Assembly: GCA_029204225.1 (NCBI GenBank) | Contig: CM055107.1 | Coordinates: forward strand, 45,701,514-45,765,513 | DNA length: 64,000 bases | Reading direction: 5' to 3' | Source of the DNA: Diphasiastrum complanatum | Lineage: Eukaryota; Streptophyta; Lycopodiopsida; Lycopodiales; Lycopodiaceae | Shown: piece after piece, positions 11,746 through 25,284 of the stretch | Layout of the letters: each line of letters starts with the position of its first letter | Position numbering within the stretch: position 1 is the stretch's first letter | The notes under the pieces: generated by a model | Told to the model about the DNA's origin: nothing | Databases searched by the model: none | What the model saw: only the letters and a program-made list of their open reading frames with translations | Translations under genes and position numbers: made by a program

Positions 11746-12905
11746 AAGCACAATAAGATGCATCAATAGATAGCACATTAAATCATCAACTAAAAAATAT
11801 CAAATGAATAGAAATGAATGTGTTTTGATTTATCTCTAAAGTCAATGCTTGTCTAGTAGTCCTCTTCTTGTTGATCCTCTTTCCCTTTTAATTCTCTTTC
11901 CATTGTTTTGCAATCTTTACTTTTCCTTGTTCTCAATTTGCTTTATTACTTCATCAAGAATCTTCAAGTCCTACATCAAGTTATTAACATATATTTTTTA
12001 TAATAATGATCTACCACTTACACATTTATGTTTGAAAATTTATAAAGAGCAAAAAAAAATTAAAACAATTCAGCTAACATTTATTGTGCACAAAAGCTAC
12101 ACCTCACTTTCAAACGACCCAAAAGAAATCCTTATATAGAAATTTTTCAAAAAGTTCTCATTGCACACTATGATAACATTCCCCCACTTTATAAGCCAAA
12201 TATCTATTAAGAAATGCATATCAAAGGAGTGTAAAAAAGAGTCAAAGTGCACATTATTTGAACATTTCCTTCACTTGTTAACTACTCATAAAAATCTCAA
12301 ACTTCTCAATGCTTACAAGATTTTAATTGTGCACAAAAATGACACACGTCGAATTTGAATAACTTGAAAATTTTCACATTTCATTGCACACTTATTGTTC
12401 TCATTGATATTTGTTAGTTAGTGCTTTGTAATAAACTTTTGATTTTTTTAGATTCTCTGTAGGGTCAATTGATATGGGGACGGTCCGACCCCAATCCATA
12501 GGATGGTCCGACCCCAATCCAGATCTTAAGGGATCCAAAACGATCAATTGTGGTCGGTTCCTACAAATTTAGAGCATACCCACCAGAAGTTGATTCTTGA
12601 AAAATGACATACTTGCCGATTAGGGTCTCTAGAACCGAGTTGATAACTAGATTGAGAATTAAAAAAAAAAAAACAATACCCAACCAACGATGAAAAATGG
12701 CGGCCCATGATTCATATAGAGAATCATTTCGAGGATTATTCTGAAGATCAAATAGAGAATTTTTCCAAGGATTTTGGGGGATGGCTGACCTCTCGGGAAG
12801 CCTAGGTGCCGCACCCTCTACTACTTTTCTTTTCCAGTGCATTAGACTCGTGCCATGTGGGGCAACTGAAGCTCATTTTTTGGGCCTAGGGACATTGCCC
12901 GACAT

Positions 12906-12936
<31 letters not shown>

Positions 12937-13874
12937 GGGGGGGGAACCATACATGACCCACTCCATTTTCTCTCTCTAAAAGAATAGGGACACATAGGTG
13001 TTTCTTTTTGTCCTCTTTTCCTTAGCGTGGAGACCACCCATTCTCAATCTTAACCATATCTCCAAGTGAGGACCATCTATGATGTGATAACCACCTCTTT
13101 TTAATGACATGTTGTATGGCTCACGAGACTTGATGAACACTTTCTATGGAGTCCTTCAATATCTTTAAGCAATGGGATTGGTGAGGCCTATTATAGGCAG
13201 TAGTAGGCCATTCTCCGATATGAGACATAATAGACCAATGACTAAATAACATAACATCAATTTGTAAAAAAATCCATGCTAAAGTGTGCTGTAACATCAA
13301 TGCTCTCAATGAATGATAGTGTGACACATCATCACTTGTTTTGCCAATGTAGATTAGAACCTTATGAATTATGCCATAATGACTCTTTTTCACAAATTAT
13401 CGCACTTCAAACATATAAGTACATACTCAAAGGAATCATCTAATTCTCTCATAAGGCTTTGGATGCTCTCTTTGAGAGAGGAAAACGCGCCGGCAAACAC
13501 ATATTCCACTCGATCACACTATTCAGTGCTTGAAAAACCTTTTTTGAGTTATCCTAAAAAAATGTGCATTTTTTGGCTTCTCTATTTCTTGGAGAGTATT
13601 ATGCATAATTGGGCTTATATGCCTATATAGAAAAAAAATCATCAAAGATTTCATGATATCAATGTTTGAAAAATTATGTAGATTCCATTTCTATAATTTT
13701 TAAAGCATTGGGACTATCTACCCCATAACATAACGGGGGATAATAAAAAACCTCACTCTCTTCCATAATTCTAACTAGGGCCTAATTATTAGTAACTACA
13801 AGCTGCTTGACTGGATAGCTCGTTGGAGACTTACGTAAAATCACTTTTAACATTTTAACAAAGGAAACCGAGCA
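11746..13874. other. unassigned AT-rich DNA
   Basis: No gene recognised. Landmarks: a duplicated GGTCCGACCCCAATCCA block at about 12481-12522 and a (TG)n track passing into a poly-G run at about 12904-12944. A minus-strand open frame at 12561-12842 with a hydrophobic segment shows no recognisable domain. Confidence 0.45.
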
Positions 13875-14106
13875 GCCTCACATAACGTAATCTGTGAGGC
13901 AAATTTTTTTTAAGGCACCTTCCGACATCTGGAAGGTGCCTGTAAAAAACTTTACCTTTTTTTATACACACCTTCCGCCCGGAAGGTGCGAAAAAAAAAA
14001 ATTTAACAAAAAAAAAAGTAAAAAATGAATTCACGTCGGAGCCTCGGCCCTTCCGCCCGCTGAAGGCTGTGCGGGCGCACAACCTTCCTAGTCGGAAGGG
14101 CCTCCG
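13875..14106. repeat. cluster of four hairpins
   Basis: Three perfect inverted repeats lie in a row: GCCTCACA/TGTGAGGC (13875-13900, 10-nt loop), GGCACCTTCC/GGAAGGTGCC (13914-13940, 7-nt loop) and CACCTTCCG/CGGAAGGTG (13969-13988, 2-nt loop). A fourth, longer and imperfect one (14037-14106) has CGGAGG...CCCTTCCG arms around a GCCCGC/GCGGGC inner stem. The last three share the CCTTCCG core. Poly-A runs separate them. This is the most GC-rich spot in an AT-rich area. Confidence 0.7.
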
Positions 14107-14387
14107 AGCAGGACCTCCCCTCTTAAAAAAATAAGTGGGATAAACTTCCACGTTATTGAGCTTTTACTAGCTTTTACTCATCTCATCCCCTTAGCACACT
14201 TTACATCGTTGGATCTTTTAGATTTTGCCACGTTGCATCACCTACAACTGAAAAGCTTCCAGGTGGCAAGATGTGACACATGGCTAACATCCAAGTGATC
14301 ATGGTGGGTTGAGAGCAAAGACTTTATCAGTTAATACAATAGTATATCACTTTAAAAAAGTACACTATTACTACGCAATGGATTTTT

Positions 14388-14437
14388 GGTGACTATTTTG
14401 CCCATTTTTGAACTGATTAAAAAGCAAAATAGTCACC
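14388..14437. repeat. 14-bp perfect inverted repeat
   Basis: GGTGACTATTTTGC at 14388-14401 pairs with GCAAAATAGTCACC at 14424-14437 across a 22-nt loop. No run of T follows immediately and there is no gene beside it. Possible terminus of a small foldback element. Confidence 0.65.
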
Positions 14438-14736
14438 TGTTTTTTTTAAAAAAAATTTAGTGCAAATTCTGCCTGCGTCTGTCACGTGGCAGCATCGGAT
14501 TGGTCTCAAATTTTTTTAGTGCTGATTCTGCGGCCATTCTGCCCGGTTCGGAATTTCAAAATCTCCGGGACTCAGGTAAAAAAAAAAAAAATTCTGGAAA
14601 GAGGCCATTCATAATACTTTATAGGAAAGTCTTTTGGAGCTCGTCGTTTGGTGATCCGTTGGCTGTTGTGGCAACAAGGAGGGAATGCGATCGATCGGGT
14701 GAGAGCTTTCAGACATATTTAATCAATGCTGATATA

Positions 14737-14965
14737 TGAGGTAGCTTGGATTTGTGGGCAATCAGCAGTATAGTGCAGTTAAGAAGCTTTGAATCTGTGA
14801 GCAATCAGAACTATAGTGCAGTTAGGAAGCTTGTATTTGTGGGCAATCAGTAATGAAGTGCACCTAGGAAAGCTTGAATGTGTGAGCAATCAGAAACACA
14901 GTGCAGTTAGGAAGCTTGAATTGACTAGCAATCAGTAGTAATATAGGGCAGTTAGGAAGCCTGAA
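14737..14965 (+). repeat. tandem repeat, period 42-43 bp, about five units
   Basis: GCAATCAG recurs at 14758, 14801, 14843, 14886 and 14928, each followed by a GCAGTTAGGAAGC block. Units are diverged. Open frames around it do not resemble known proteins. Confidence 0.75.
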
Positions 14966-17900
14966 TGGTGATATCGTGGAGTTTTCTCGCAGCTACTGTT
15001 GTATGCAAGGCATTGCAATTATAGAGATGGTCATAAAAATCATACTCGGTTTGTTTTTTGTGAAGCAAAATATGTGTTGTTTAGCCTTTTTATTATTCCT
15101 GAGCAGGGACCAGGTCTTTCAAGAACTTATGCTTGTAGTCGTTGTGGTGTTGATAGCAGGCAATAATTGTCGGAGGAGCTGGCTGGAAGACTAGTCCATT
15201 TTACGTCATCGAGTGTCTGAGTATGTAGCATTCAGCCATCTGATTGGGACAGCAATTGCGTTGTTTTTCTGAGTGTATATAAGTGTTGATTGATTATGAT
15301 GCGTTTTTATACAGAAGAAGTATAGTCCGGCAGTGTTTTTTTGGGTATATGATAATGCGTTGTCAAATCTCTGTAGTAAGTTAACACTGACCATTTCAAC
15401 TAAAATTCTCAAGCAACTCTTGGAATTTCTCAAGTAAGCATGTATTCGCCATCATAGCAAGTCTAAGCTTACGAGGAGTTATCTGTATCAGCTAAAAATG
15501 AGGCCTCCCGTATGGCAAGACTAGTACCGTGTCCTCAGAATGGGAAGCTTATAGAGAAGATTTATCATGCGTTGGGCTTGTGGTGTCACGCAGCACAGCA
15601 AGACGGAGAAGGGAGAGAGACAAAGCACACACACCAAGACCTTCAACAGCTTACACTGCTTGAAAAATCAGAAAGATACAATGAGAAAAGGAGTAGCGTT
15701 CAACCTTCGTTCTTCTATCTTCATTCATAACAAAACTCCTTGCAGTCTATGCCAAGAGACTTTAACCCGCGTCAGATAGTTAGATTACCATTTCCAACAT
15801 CTCCGGTTACTGGATGACAACATTCAATCTGCTCCACACTCTGATGAATGTGGTTTATATTGAGGCCATGCTCTTTGGGTGTAGGATATTAGATTCTGTA
15901 TGTAAGCAAAGGCCTGTTTGTTGATTGAGGAACAGAGGACGTCCCTGAAAATCAATGCGACCCCTCAGATTTCAGCTCAGCTTGGCTCGTTGCTCTCTAA
16001 CTTGTGAGGAATAAAAACAAAAGACATAAATTACAATCTACAATCAGATATAATGATCAAACAACAAACACATGAAGCCTTCCGAAGGCTATAAAGGGGC
16101 TGCTGCGTCGATTGCCTTCTAGCTTAATGTACACACTCAAGAAACTAAGCTCGAGCTGGCCTTGAAGCAAGTTCCTCTATAAACCAGAGCTTCTAGCAAA
16201 TTAAAGTTTCCATACATGCATTCAGGAAACCAAGCTCGAGGCCGATGGGCCGCAACACAATTCAATGCACAACACGTCATGTCCACAAATATCTCAAGGT
16301 ACCCGCTTGCCTGCCCACTATGCGCACCTTGTCTGCCATGTGTACGTTATGTTTCTTGTCCCATAATGTTTCTGCATTTCTCACATCTTGATTCTTTCTT
16401 TTTAAATATAAAAAAAATCATACCCTTATCTGTGTATGTGCATGTGCCTGTGGGGAGTCCCTTAAAACCTACAAAGCCTTATATTGAGTAGTTGTAGGTT
16501 TTTAAAGGCCGGTAATACAAATTGGTATTACTCTTTTTACCTATTAAAAGAATTAACCTTCTTAAAAAAAACTTTTGTAATTTATTTTATTCTATGGGCT
16601 TTTCCTAAATGCCACATGTCATGACCCTAGGGCCTGGGCCTGGGCCTAGCCACTTGGTAGCGGAAGTAACTACCTTGGAAATTGGAAGAAAGGAATGCAT
16701 GCACGATTTCTAAATTCTCAGGGCTGCGCATGCTCAGTTGAAGCTATTGAAGGCACTGCATTCTTGATGATTTCTTAGAAATTCTCGCGAATCAGCATTG
16801 GTGATTACACTGTGCAGTAGTGGAGGGCTGAGACAGTGGGCTGGGCATGCATGTGCTTAACTAAATATTGTTTGATTGCCAAAAATGATGTAACATTTGC
16901 TTCATGTGCTTATTATGCACGATTTGCAATGTTGTGTTTAATTTTTTTCTTAAAGTAAAACTGACTTTTATTTATTTGCATGTTTTTGTTTCTTTTTTAT
17001 TGGGTTTTGATTGATGTGTATTACATTCATAATAGTCGTTCTTCTATATAAGTATTTCGTGATGATTCTTTGATGGTTATGGTATTTTGTTACACTCATT
17101 CTTTTGTTGTGTATTTTTTTAAAGTTAATTATGATTGCATTTGATTGAGATAGAAAAAAGTGGACGTGGTGCATTGTTTGTGAGCTGTGATTCATCAAAG
17201 CACATGTCTCTGAGGCTATACACAAAGAAGTTTGGATGTCTTTGAGTAATCATTAAGAGTCATTTTAGAGAGTCAAATTTTACCTTTGTCATATTCAAAC
17301 TAAAGTCGAAATTTGATTGTGAATAAAAAGTTTTACAAATATAGTATGAAGTAATGCAAATTGTTTTTTTAGCCCAACTTCACAATGAAAGGTAGGAAGT
17401 GTTCACAAGTATAGATATTCATTTTGAACACTGGAAAGCATACGTCAACAACATGATAAGTGCTCGGAAGCTCAAGTTTTCCAGTTGAATGCTAGGAAGT
17501 GTTCAAGGGCGCATAGTACACTTTAATGATTGATTTGGAGGTAATACTTCAATTTATTATAATTATAATTATCATTTCATATTATTTTACTTAAAGAGAG
17601 AATTTGTAATGTTTATGTTCTAATCTAATATTCAAAATATTACTTTTTTAAAGGTAACTTTTTTTGGTAATTTGATCATATGTATGGTGCTGAAATTTAA
17701 GATTATACTTTTCATAAGTAAAAAATTCTAGAAACATTAAGTTATTGAAGTGTTGAAACTAGTGGCGATTTCTTGCATGACATGCAGTAGTTGGCACGTG
17801 AGAATGCCTAGAGTGCTCAAGATCAGGCTAGACAGGACATGAACATAAAGAATTCTCCTGGGGTGTATTTGAGGATACCCAAGGACTCGCAACTAACTTG

Positions 17901-18689
17901 CACACTAGAAAGCATTATAAGCTATCGACAAGGTAATGTGGACCTTAAGCTTCTTAGTTAGACCTCCCCAAAGGCATTAGAGTGCATCATGTGTTTGGTA
18001 TCAGAGCTTGTGTTGCAGCCAATACTCCAGTGTATAAGGTTATTAGTCATGCCTCGTCATTTCGGACTTGGACGGTAATGTAATGAATAATCTTATGAGG
18101 GCCCAGGCCTATAATTGGACTATGGAGCACTTGCATGATGTTTGACTGCATTAATGCAAGAATAGGAGGTCAATTGCTTATGTTTGGATTGTATGGTATC
18201 CTAAAAGGAATATTCTCTCCCTAATGGAGATTATTTATACTTGTGGAACTCGGCCATCTTCATGAAGCTAGGATCCCCTCCTCTCTTGTATTCATTCACC
18301 TTGGCTTGGGAGTGAAGTCGTTAGGGTATTGACTAGTCATTTCTTGTTGGTTAGGTGGTTTTGCTCCACAGGTGTCCTTTTGGTTGCATGTAATGCGATT
18401 TGAGAAGATCTTCACTTGGCGATCGTTAGCCTATATTATTAGCCGTAATGACTGATAATGATCCTAAAGGCTAGACTTAGAGTTTTTGGAGGTTGCTATC
18501 TATGTTTGGGTATAGGAGGCAAGAATACACAATAATACTACGTCTAGGAGATCATGGGAGAAGTCTATATAGATAATGATAACTTCTTCACCATTCAATG
18601 TATCTTGTGCCATTGTATCATGAATACATTTTGGCTAGCTCTAGTCCTTGTGCTACTAGTAGTTAGGCTTTCTCATGAGTGGTTATGGT
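14966..18689. other. unassigned DNA
   Basis: I recognise no gene here. A possible TATA element (CTATAAAGGGG) lies at about 16091-16101. TGGTATCAGAGC at 17996-18007 equals a Met-tRNA PBS. The following 700 bp include a GATTATTTATAC promoter-like element, so an LTR-retrotransposon remnant may lie at about 17.2-18.7 kb, but no coding domain or LTR pair was found to prove it. Confidence 0.4.
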
Positions 18690-21655
<2,966 letters not shown>

Positions 21656-22122
21656 TGTTGGCTTTCAAATGCTCAGCCTCAAATCCTTTTGTTAATGAGC
21701 ATCCTGAAAGTTGAAGACAAATGGCTCAAATTTTTTTTAGCAGGAAAAATTCCGATCCTGGGTCAGGTCGAATCGAGTCTGATTTTTTCAACCTTGGAAA
21801 ATCTGACCCTATACATATTTTTTTGACCCAGATTACATTTTTTAATCATTTCTATAAATTTGATACACTGTAAAATTTCAATACTGTTGGTTGGAAATAT
21901 GACCCAACGACTTCACGTTGACAATCTGTCTACTTTGTACATGTATTTACAGTTACAAGACGGTTGTAATTAATATAGAAGATAGCATTCAATCCGAGTT
22001 AGTTGTAATTTTCAGTATATCTAATCCTAGAATCTTCATAAGAAAACTTATTCTGATAATAATCAGAGTGCGATTTGTCCTACTAATGTTATTGGTCATT
22101 GCGCATTTATTTGAATCCATCA
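21656..22122 (+). repeat. 3' LTR of copia element S (right end uncertain)
   Basis: A purine-rich tract (AAGAGAGAG, ending at 21655) is followed by TGTTGGCTTTC, the normal copia PPT/LTR junction. The right end is a guess (a CA near 22122), because no second LTR copy is in the window for comparison. Confidence 0.5.
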
Positions 22123-22248
22123 TTTGAACTATTTTGCTGCTAATTGTTATGTTTCTGATCCATGCATCTAGCTCACTCCCAGCTTCCACACAAACCCAAT
22201 TGATTTCCAACAAAACCATGTCCAGAAGTCCTCTCCAAACATTGTGGC

Positions 22249-24933
22249 CTAGAAGTGCACTGCCTTCGTCATGCAATTCCTGAACTCATCAAATCTCTCA
22301 CTGGATGTCCTTCTTCCCAGATGATCTTGTAAGACGCAGTCGATCAAAAGGTAGGCAAAGCGAGTGGGCGCTGGCTTCTTTAGGTCCAGTAGTGAGAAGG
22401 TACGGAACAATGCCAATAGGCACTTCTTCTTAGTGATGAAGTTCACCATTCGTATGGCTGAGAAGTGAGCTGCAAGAAAAACATTAAATTAAAATTTGCT
22501 AAAAGCTTAAAGAGGTTAGAGACTGAGAACAACTAATAAGTGGAAAAGGCTTTGCAAAGTGGCAAAAATTGTATCTCACAAATCCATGGAAGTGCGGCCA
22601 TGTTGTGAATGAGAAGATCGATGCAACGTGGAGCATACGGGGTCCACACAATTGTTGGCTGATTGTCGAATCCCCAAGATACACGGACAGAGCAACTCAA
22701 GAGCACCTCTCATCTTAGACCGAGGAGGTCTATGAGAAGATGAGACTAATGGTTACTGAGATCCGAGTATGAGAGCCGAGAAATGCTAGTTAGGAATGAC
22801 AAGTAAAGACTGTGTAAACCTCATGGTGAATCCCGGAAGATGGATTGACCATGTAGGAACTAGTATTTCTAGGCAAATGTAATAAATGCAAGTAGACCCC
22901 TCTTAAAGAAAGAAGAGTGGAGCTCTCTTGCTTATTTAAGAGACTCCCTCTTTGTGAAGAGGAGCTTTTTGCATTGTATCTACTCCATGCTTAATAAGAA
23001 GATTTTCCATGAGTTTGATGCTACACTAAGCTCCTTGATCATGATGGTTTTCTTGAGTGATGCCCCTATGATCATGCCCTTCCATTCATATTGTGTGCGG
23101 TTGTGGATTTAGAGTGGATTAGTTTTCTTGCTTTGTAGAGTGGATTAGATTTCTTGCTTTCTTGTGGATTAATGTAGAAGCTAGCATTCAAGTAAACTAA
23201 ATAGGCTGGATCTGTGGTGTGATTCTTGCATATCTCTGTACAATCCAGTTCTTGATTGTTCTTGAGTAATCTAAGCATCAAGTGATGAGTGTTTCTTGAT
23301 TTTTAGATTGTTAAAATGCTGCTAGGAATCTTGTTTCTTGTTTCTTGAATCTTGTTTTCAGTAGCTAATCTAGTTCTTGATTGTTCTTTTATTCAATAGT
23401 TAGTGTAGGTTTGCTCCCTGCTCTAAAACGCTGATCCTCTTGAGCTGTAGATGGTTACATGGCTAGTGTATGCATGTAGCTGAGTATCAAACCCGTTCTC
23501 CCATTGACATGCTGGGAAATACATTGAAACTGAGAAACGCTTGTTCTAACAAGAAGATAAACGAACTGTAACGTCAGAAGCAATAAAAGAAAGAAAAGAG
23601 AAAAAGTCATGTTCGCAGAGGCAGTAAATCTGTGAACAACAATAATGGGGTGCTCGCTCATCACCATCTCTCCTATCTGTCTACAGTTCATGGCATTGTC
23701 TGTGACAACTTGAACCACGTGATCTGCCCTGATCTCCTGCACTACATCTCTAACTGCCTCATAGATGAACTTGGTCGTGATGGCTCCACCAGATCGAGTA
23801 GCATACATGCCTGGTAGGAAGACTGTGCCAAGCGAGCAAGATACTAGGATATTGACGACAAATCACAGACGAGTGTTAGTCCATCCATCGCTCAATATCG
23901 AGCATCCATAGCTACAAAAAAATAACATTTCTTAGACATATGCAAACATTGTGGCACTTTGCAAAGTGAAGCAAATGCAATGGTAAAGATTAGCAAAAAA
24001 TTCCTTCGTCTATCACACTGTGCGAATGGAGCTCAACTCCCATGTGATAGTCTCCTCCTTCTATCGTAGCATAATCGTGCGTAATGCCTCTCTCCTCAGA
24101 GGCCTCTATGAGAAATAAACTATTGCGATCTTGTGGCAAGTGTCCCTAAAGATCCAAGTGTCAGCAACAACAAAGGGATGTCACACTCATAAAAGAGTTG
24201 GCCAATCCGTCGGGTACACAGGGCCATGTTGTTGTCTCTGCCACCCACCTCGATCCAAGGTTTGCTGTCTGGCCCTAACCCCTCTCTGCTGCACAAAGGG
24301 ATCTCTCAGTCTATAGCTAGCACGCCCATCAGAAGCAATGGATGGGCACACTGAGGGTGTATTTGACTGTGGAGCATTACCTATTGGAACTCCGCGTCCC
24401 CCTATGGTAAGATTTGGCTCTATAGGTAGTGCATCAGCAGCTGATGACGACGATGGATGAGAGGGACATGCTGCTAAAGGAACAACATGATGAGAGGCTG
24501 CATGTGTGTTGGTAGCCCTAGGAACAGCCCCCCCACCCATGTGACTAGGCCTTGCCTTTGCATCTACTTCAGACCCTACACCTACACTAGACTCTACACT
24601 TGCACTAGGTCACGAACCTGTTCTAGTTCCTACTCTTGCCACTGACCTGTGAATAGAGCTCTGAGATGGTCTCAATGGCTCAAGAGATGTATCGACGAGC
24701 CCATATGTGTCCATCAATATCTCTACCCTCTGCATCTGATATGAGGGCAAATGGATATGTATCTAGGCCTGGTGAGCTGTAGTAAGTGGGCCTTGACCCT
24801 GGTAACAGAACCAGTAAAGATCCCACCACAATGCAGGAATCTCCATCTGCGGGGCACCAAATCTCTGGTGCGTAGCCACATCCCCCTCTGTCAACTCAAC
24901 CTCTGACCAAATGCCTCTACCTGTCATGGCCAT
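22249..24933 (-). pseudogene. hAT-type transposase relative with DUF659 domain, broken
   Basis: The frame begins at an ATG at 24933 and passes two in-frame stops (24763-24765 and 24610-24612) through a low-complexity region. After frame breaks it enters a DUF659-like segment at about 23925-23610 (DGWTNTR, GTVFLPGMYATRSG, VVQVVTDNAMN). After an interruption holding a dispersed repeat, the domain resumes at 22658-22580 (PTIVWTPYAPRCIDLLIHNM). A GT-AG intron (22470-22579, GTGAG donor, TTTCTTGCAG acceptor) leads to 22469-22250 (MVNFITKKKCLL, PAPTRFA), as expected for this family. The C-terminal dimerisation region is missing. TATA elements lie upstream in the inverted-repeat arm. Could be a domesticated gene or a dead transposon. 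Confidence 0.7.
22905..23262 (+). repeat. dispersed repeat T, copy 1 (LTR-like)
   Basis: About 350 bp closely matching 58767-59118. It carries a TATTTAAGAG TATA-like element near its start and shared blocks such as TGATCATGATGGTTTTCTTG. It sits inside the hAT-type gene, in the interval between its DUF659 segments. Probably a solo LTR or LTR fragment; its ends were not resolved. Confidence 0.65.
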
Positions 24934-25284
24934 ATTCGGTTAAGGACCTGGAATAGTTCTAATATGGTAGATCGGTCCTCCAATATTTGAGATTGTTGGT
25001 CACGCCATGATTTAATTCCATGTCAAGGCCAGTTTGTGACTAATTACCTTGAGAGGACCCAGACACTCTAATTGAGACATATGGAGTATTGCATGTACGT
25101 GTGACGGATATAGGCAAGAGGACTGCATGAAGAGATGTGATCTATTTATAGTTGACCTGCATGGGGATTGCATGGTTTCATGCACAGGATTGTACTCTCT
25201 ATATAACGAGGTAGATATTTTCTCGTTAACATATTGGGTTTAGGTTACCAGTTTCTCTCTTCTCCTCTTGCTTCACATGGCATG
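24926..25284 (+). repeat. arm 1 of a ~360-bp inverted repeat
   Basis: These 359 bp match the reverse complement of 29253-29612 at most positions. The arm contains the start codon, leader and promoter of the minus-strand hAT-type gene. The arms are separated by about 4.0 kb. Confidence 0.85.
25141..25150 (-). promoter_or_regulatory. TATA box of the hAT-type gene
   Basis: TATAAATAGA on the minus strand, about 210 bp upstream of the ATG at 24933. A second candidate, TATATAGAGA, lies at 25197-25206. Both are kept in the inverted copy (CTATAAATAG at 29386-29395 on the plus strand). Confidence 0.55.

Noticed and set aside
12561-12842. Minus-strand frame of 93 codons with a hydrophobic stretch, considered as organelle-derived
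   Set aside because: I could not match it to any plastid or mitochondrial protein, and it crosses an A-run. Left unannotated.
13855-14151. Minus-strand frame of 98 codons, Arg/Gly-rich
   Set aside because: It is produced by the hairpin cluster and poly-A runs.
14737-14965. CRISPR-like regular repeats
   Set aside because: Units are diverged, have no constant repeat/spacer structure, and lie in eukaryotic DNA.
17996-18007. TGGTATCAGAGC as proof of an LTR element
   Set aside because: The 12-mer matches a PBS, but no LTR pair, PPT or coding domain could be tied to it; kept only as a note.
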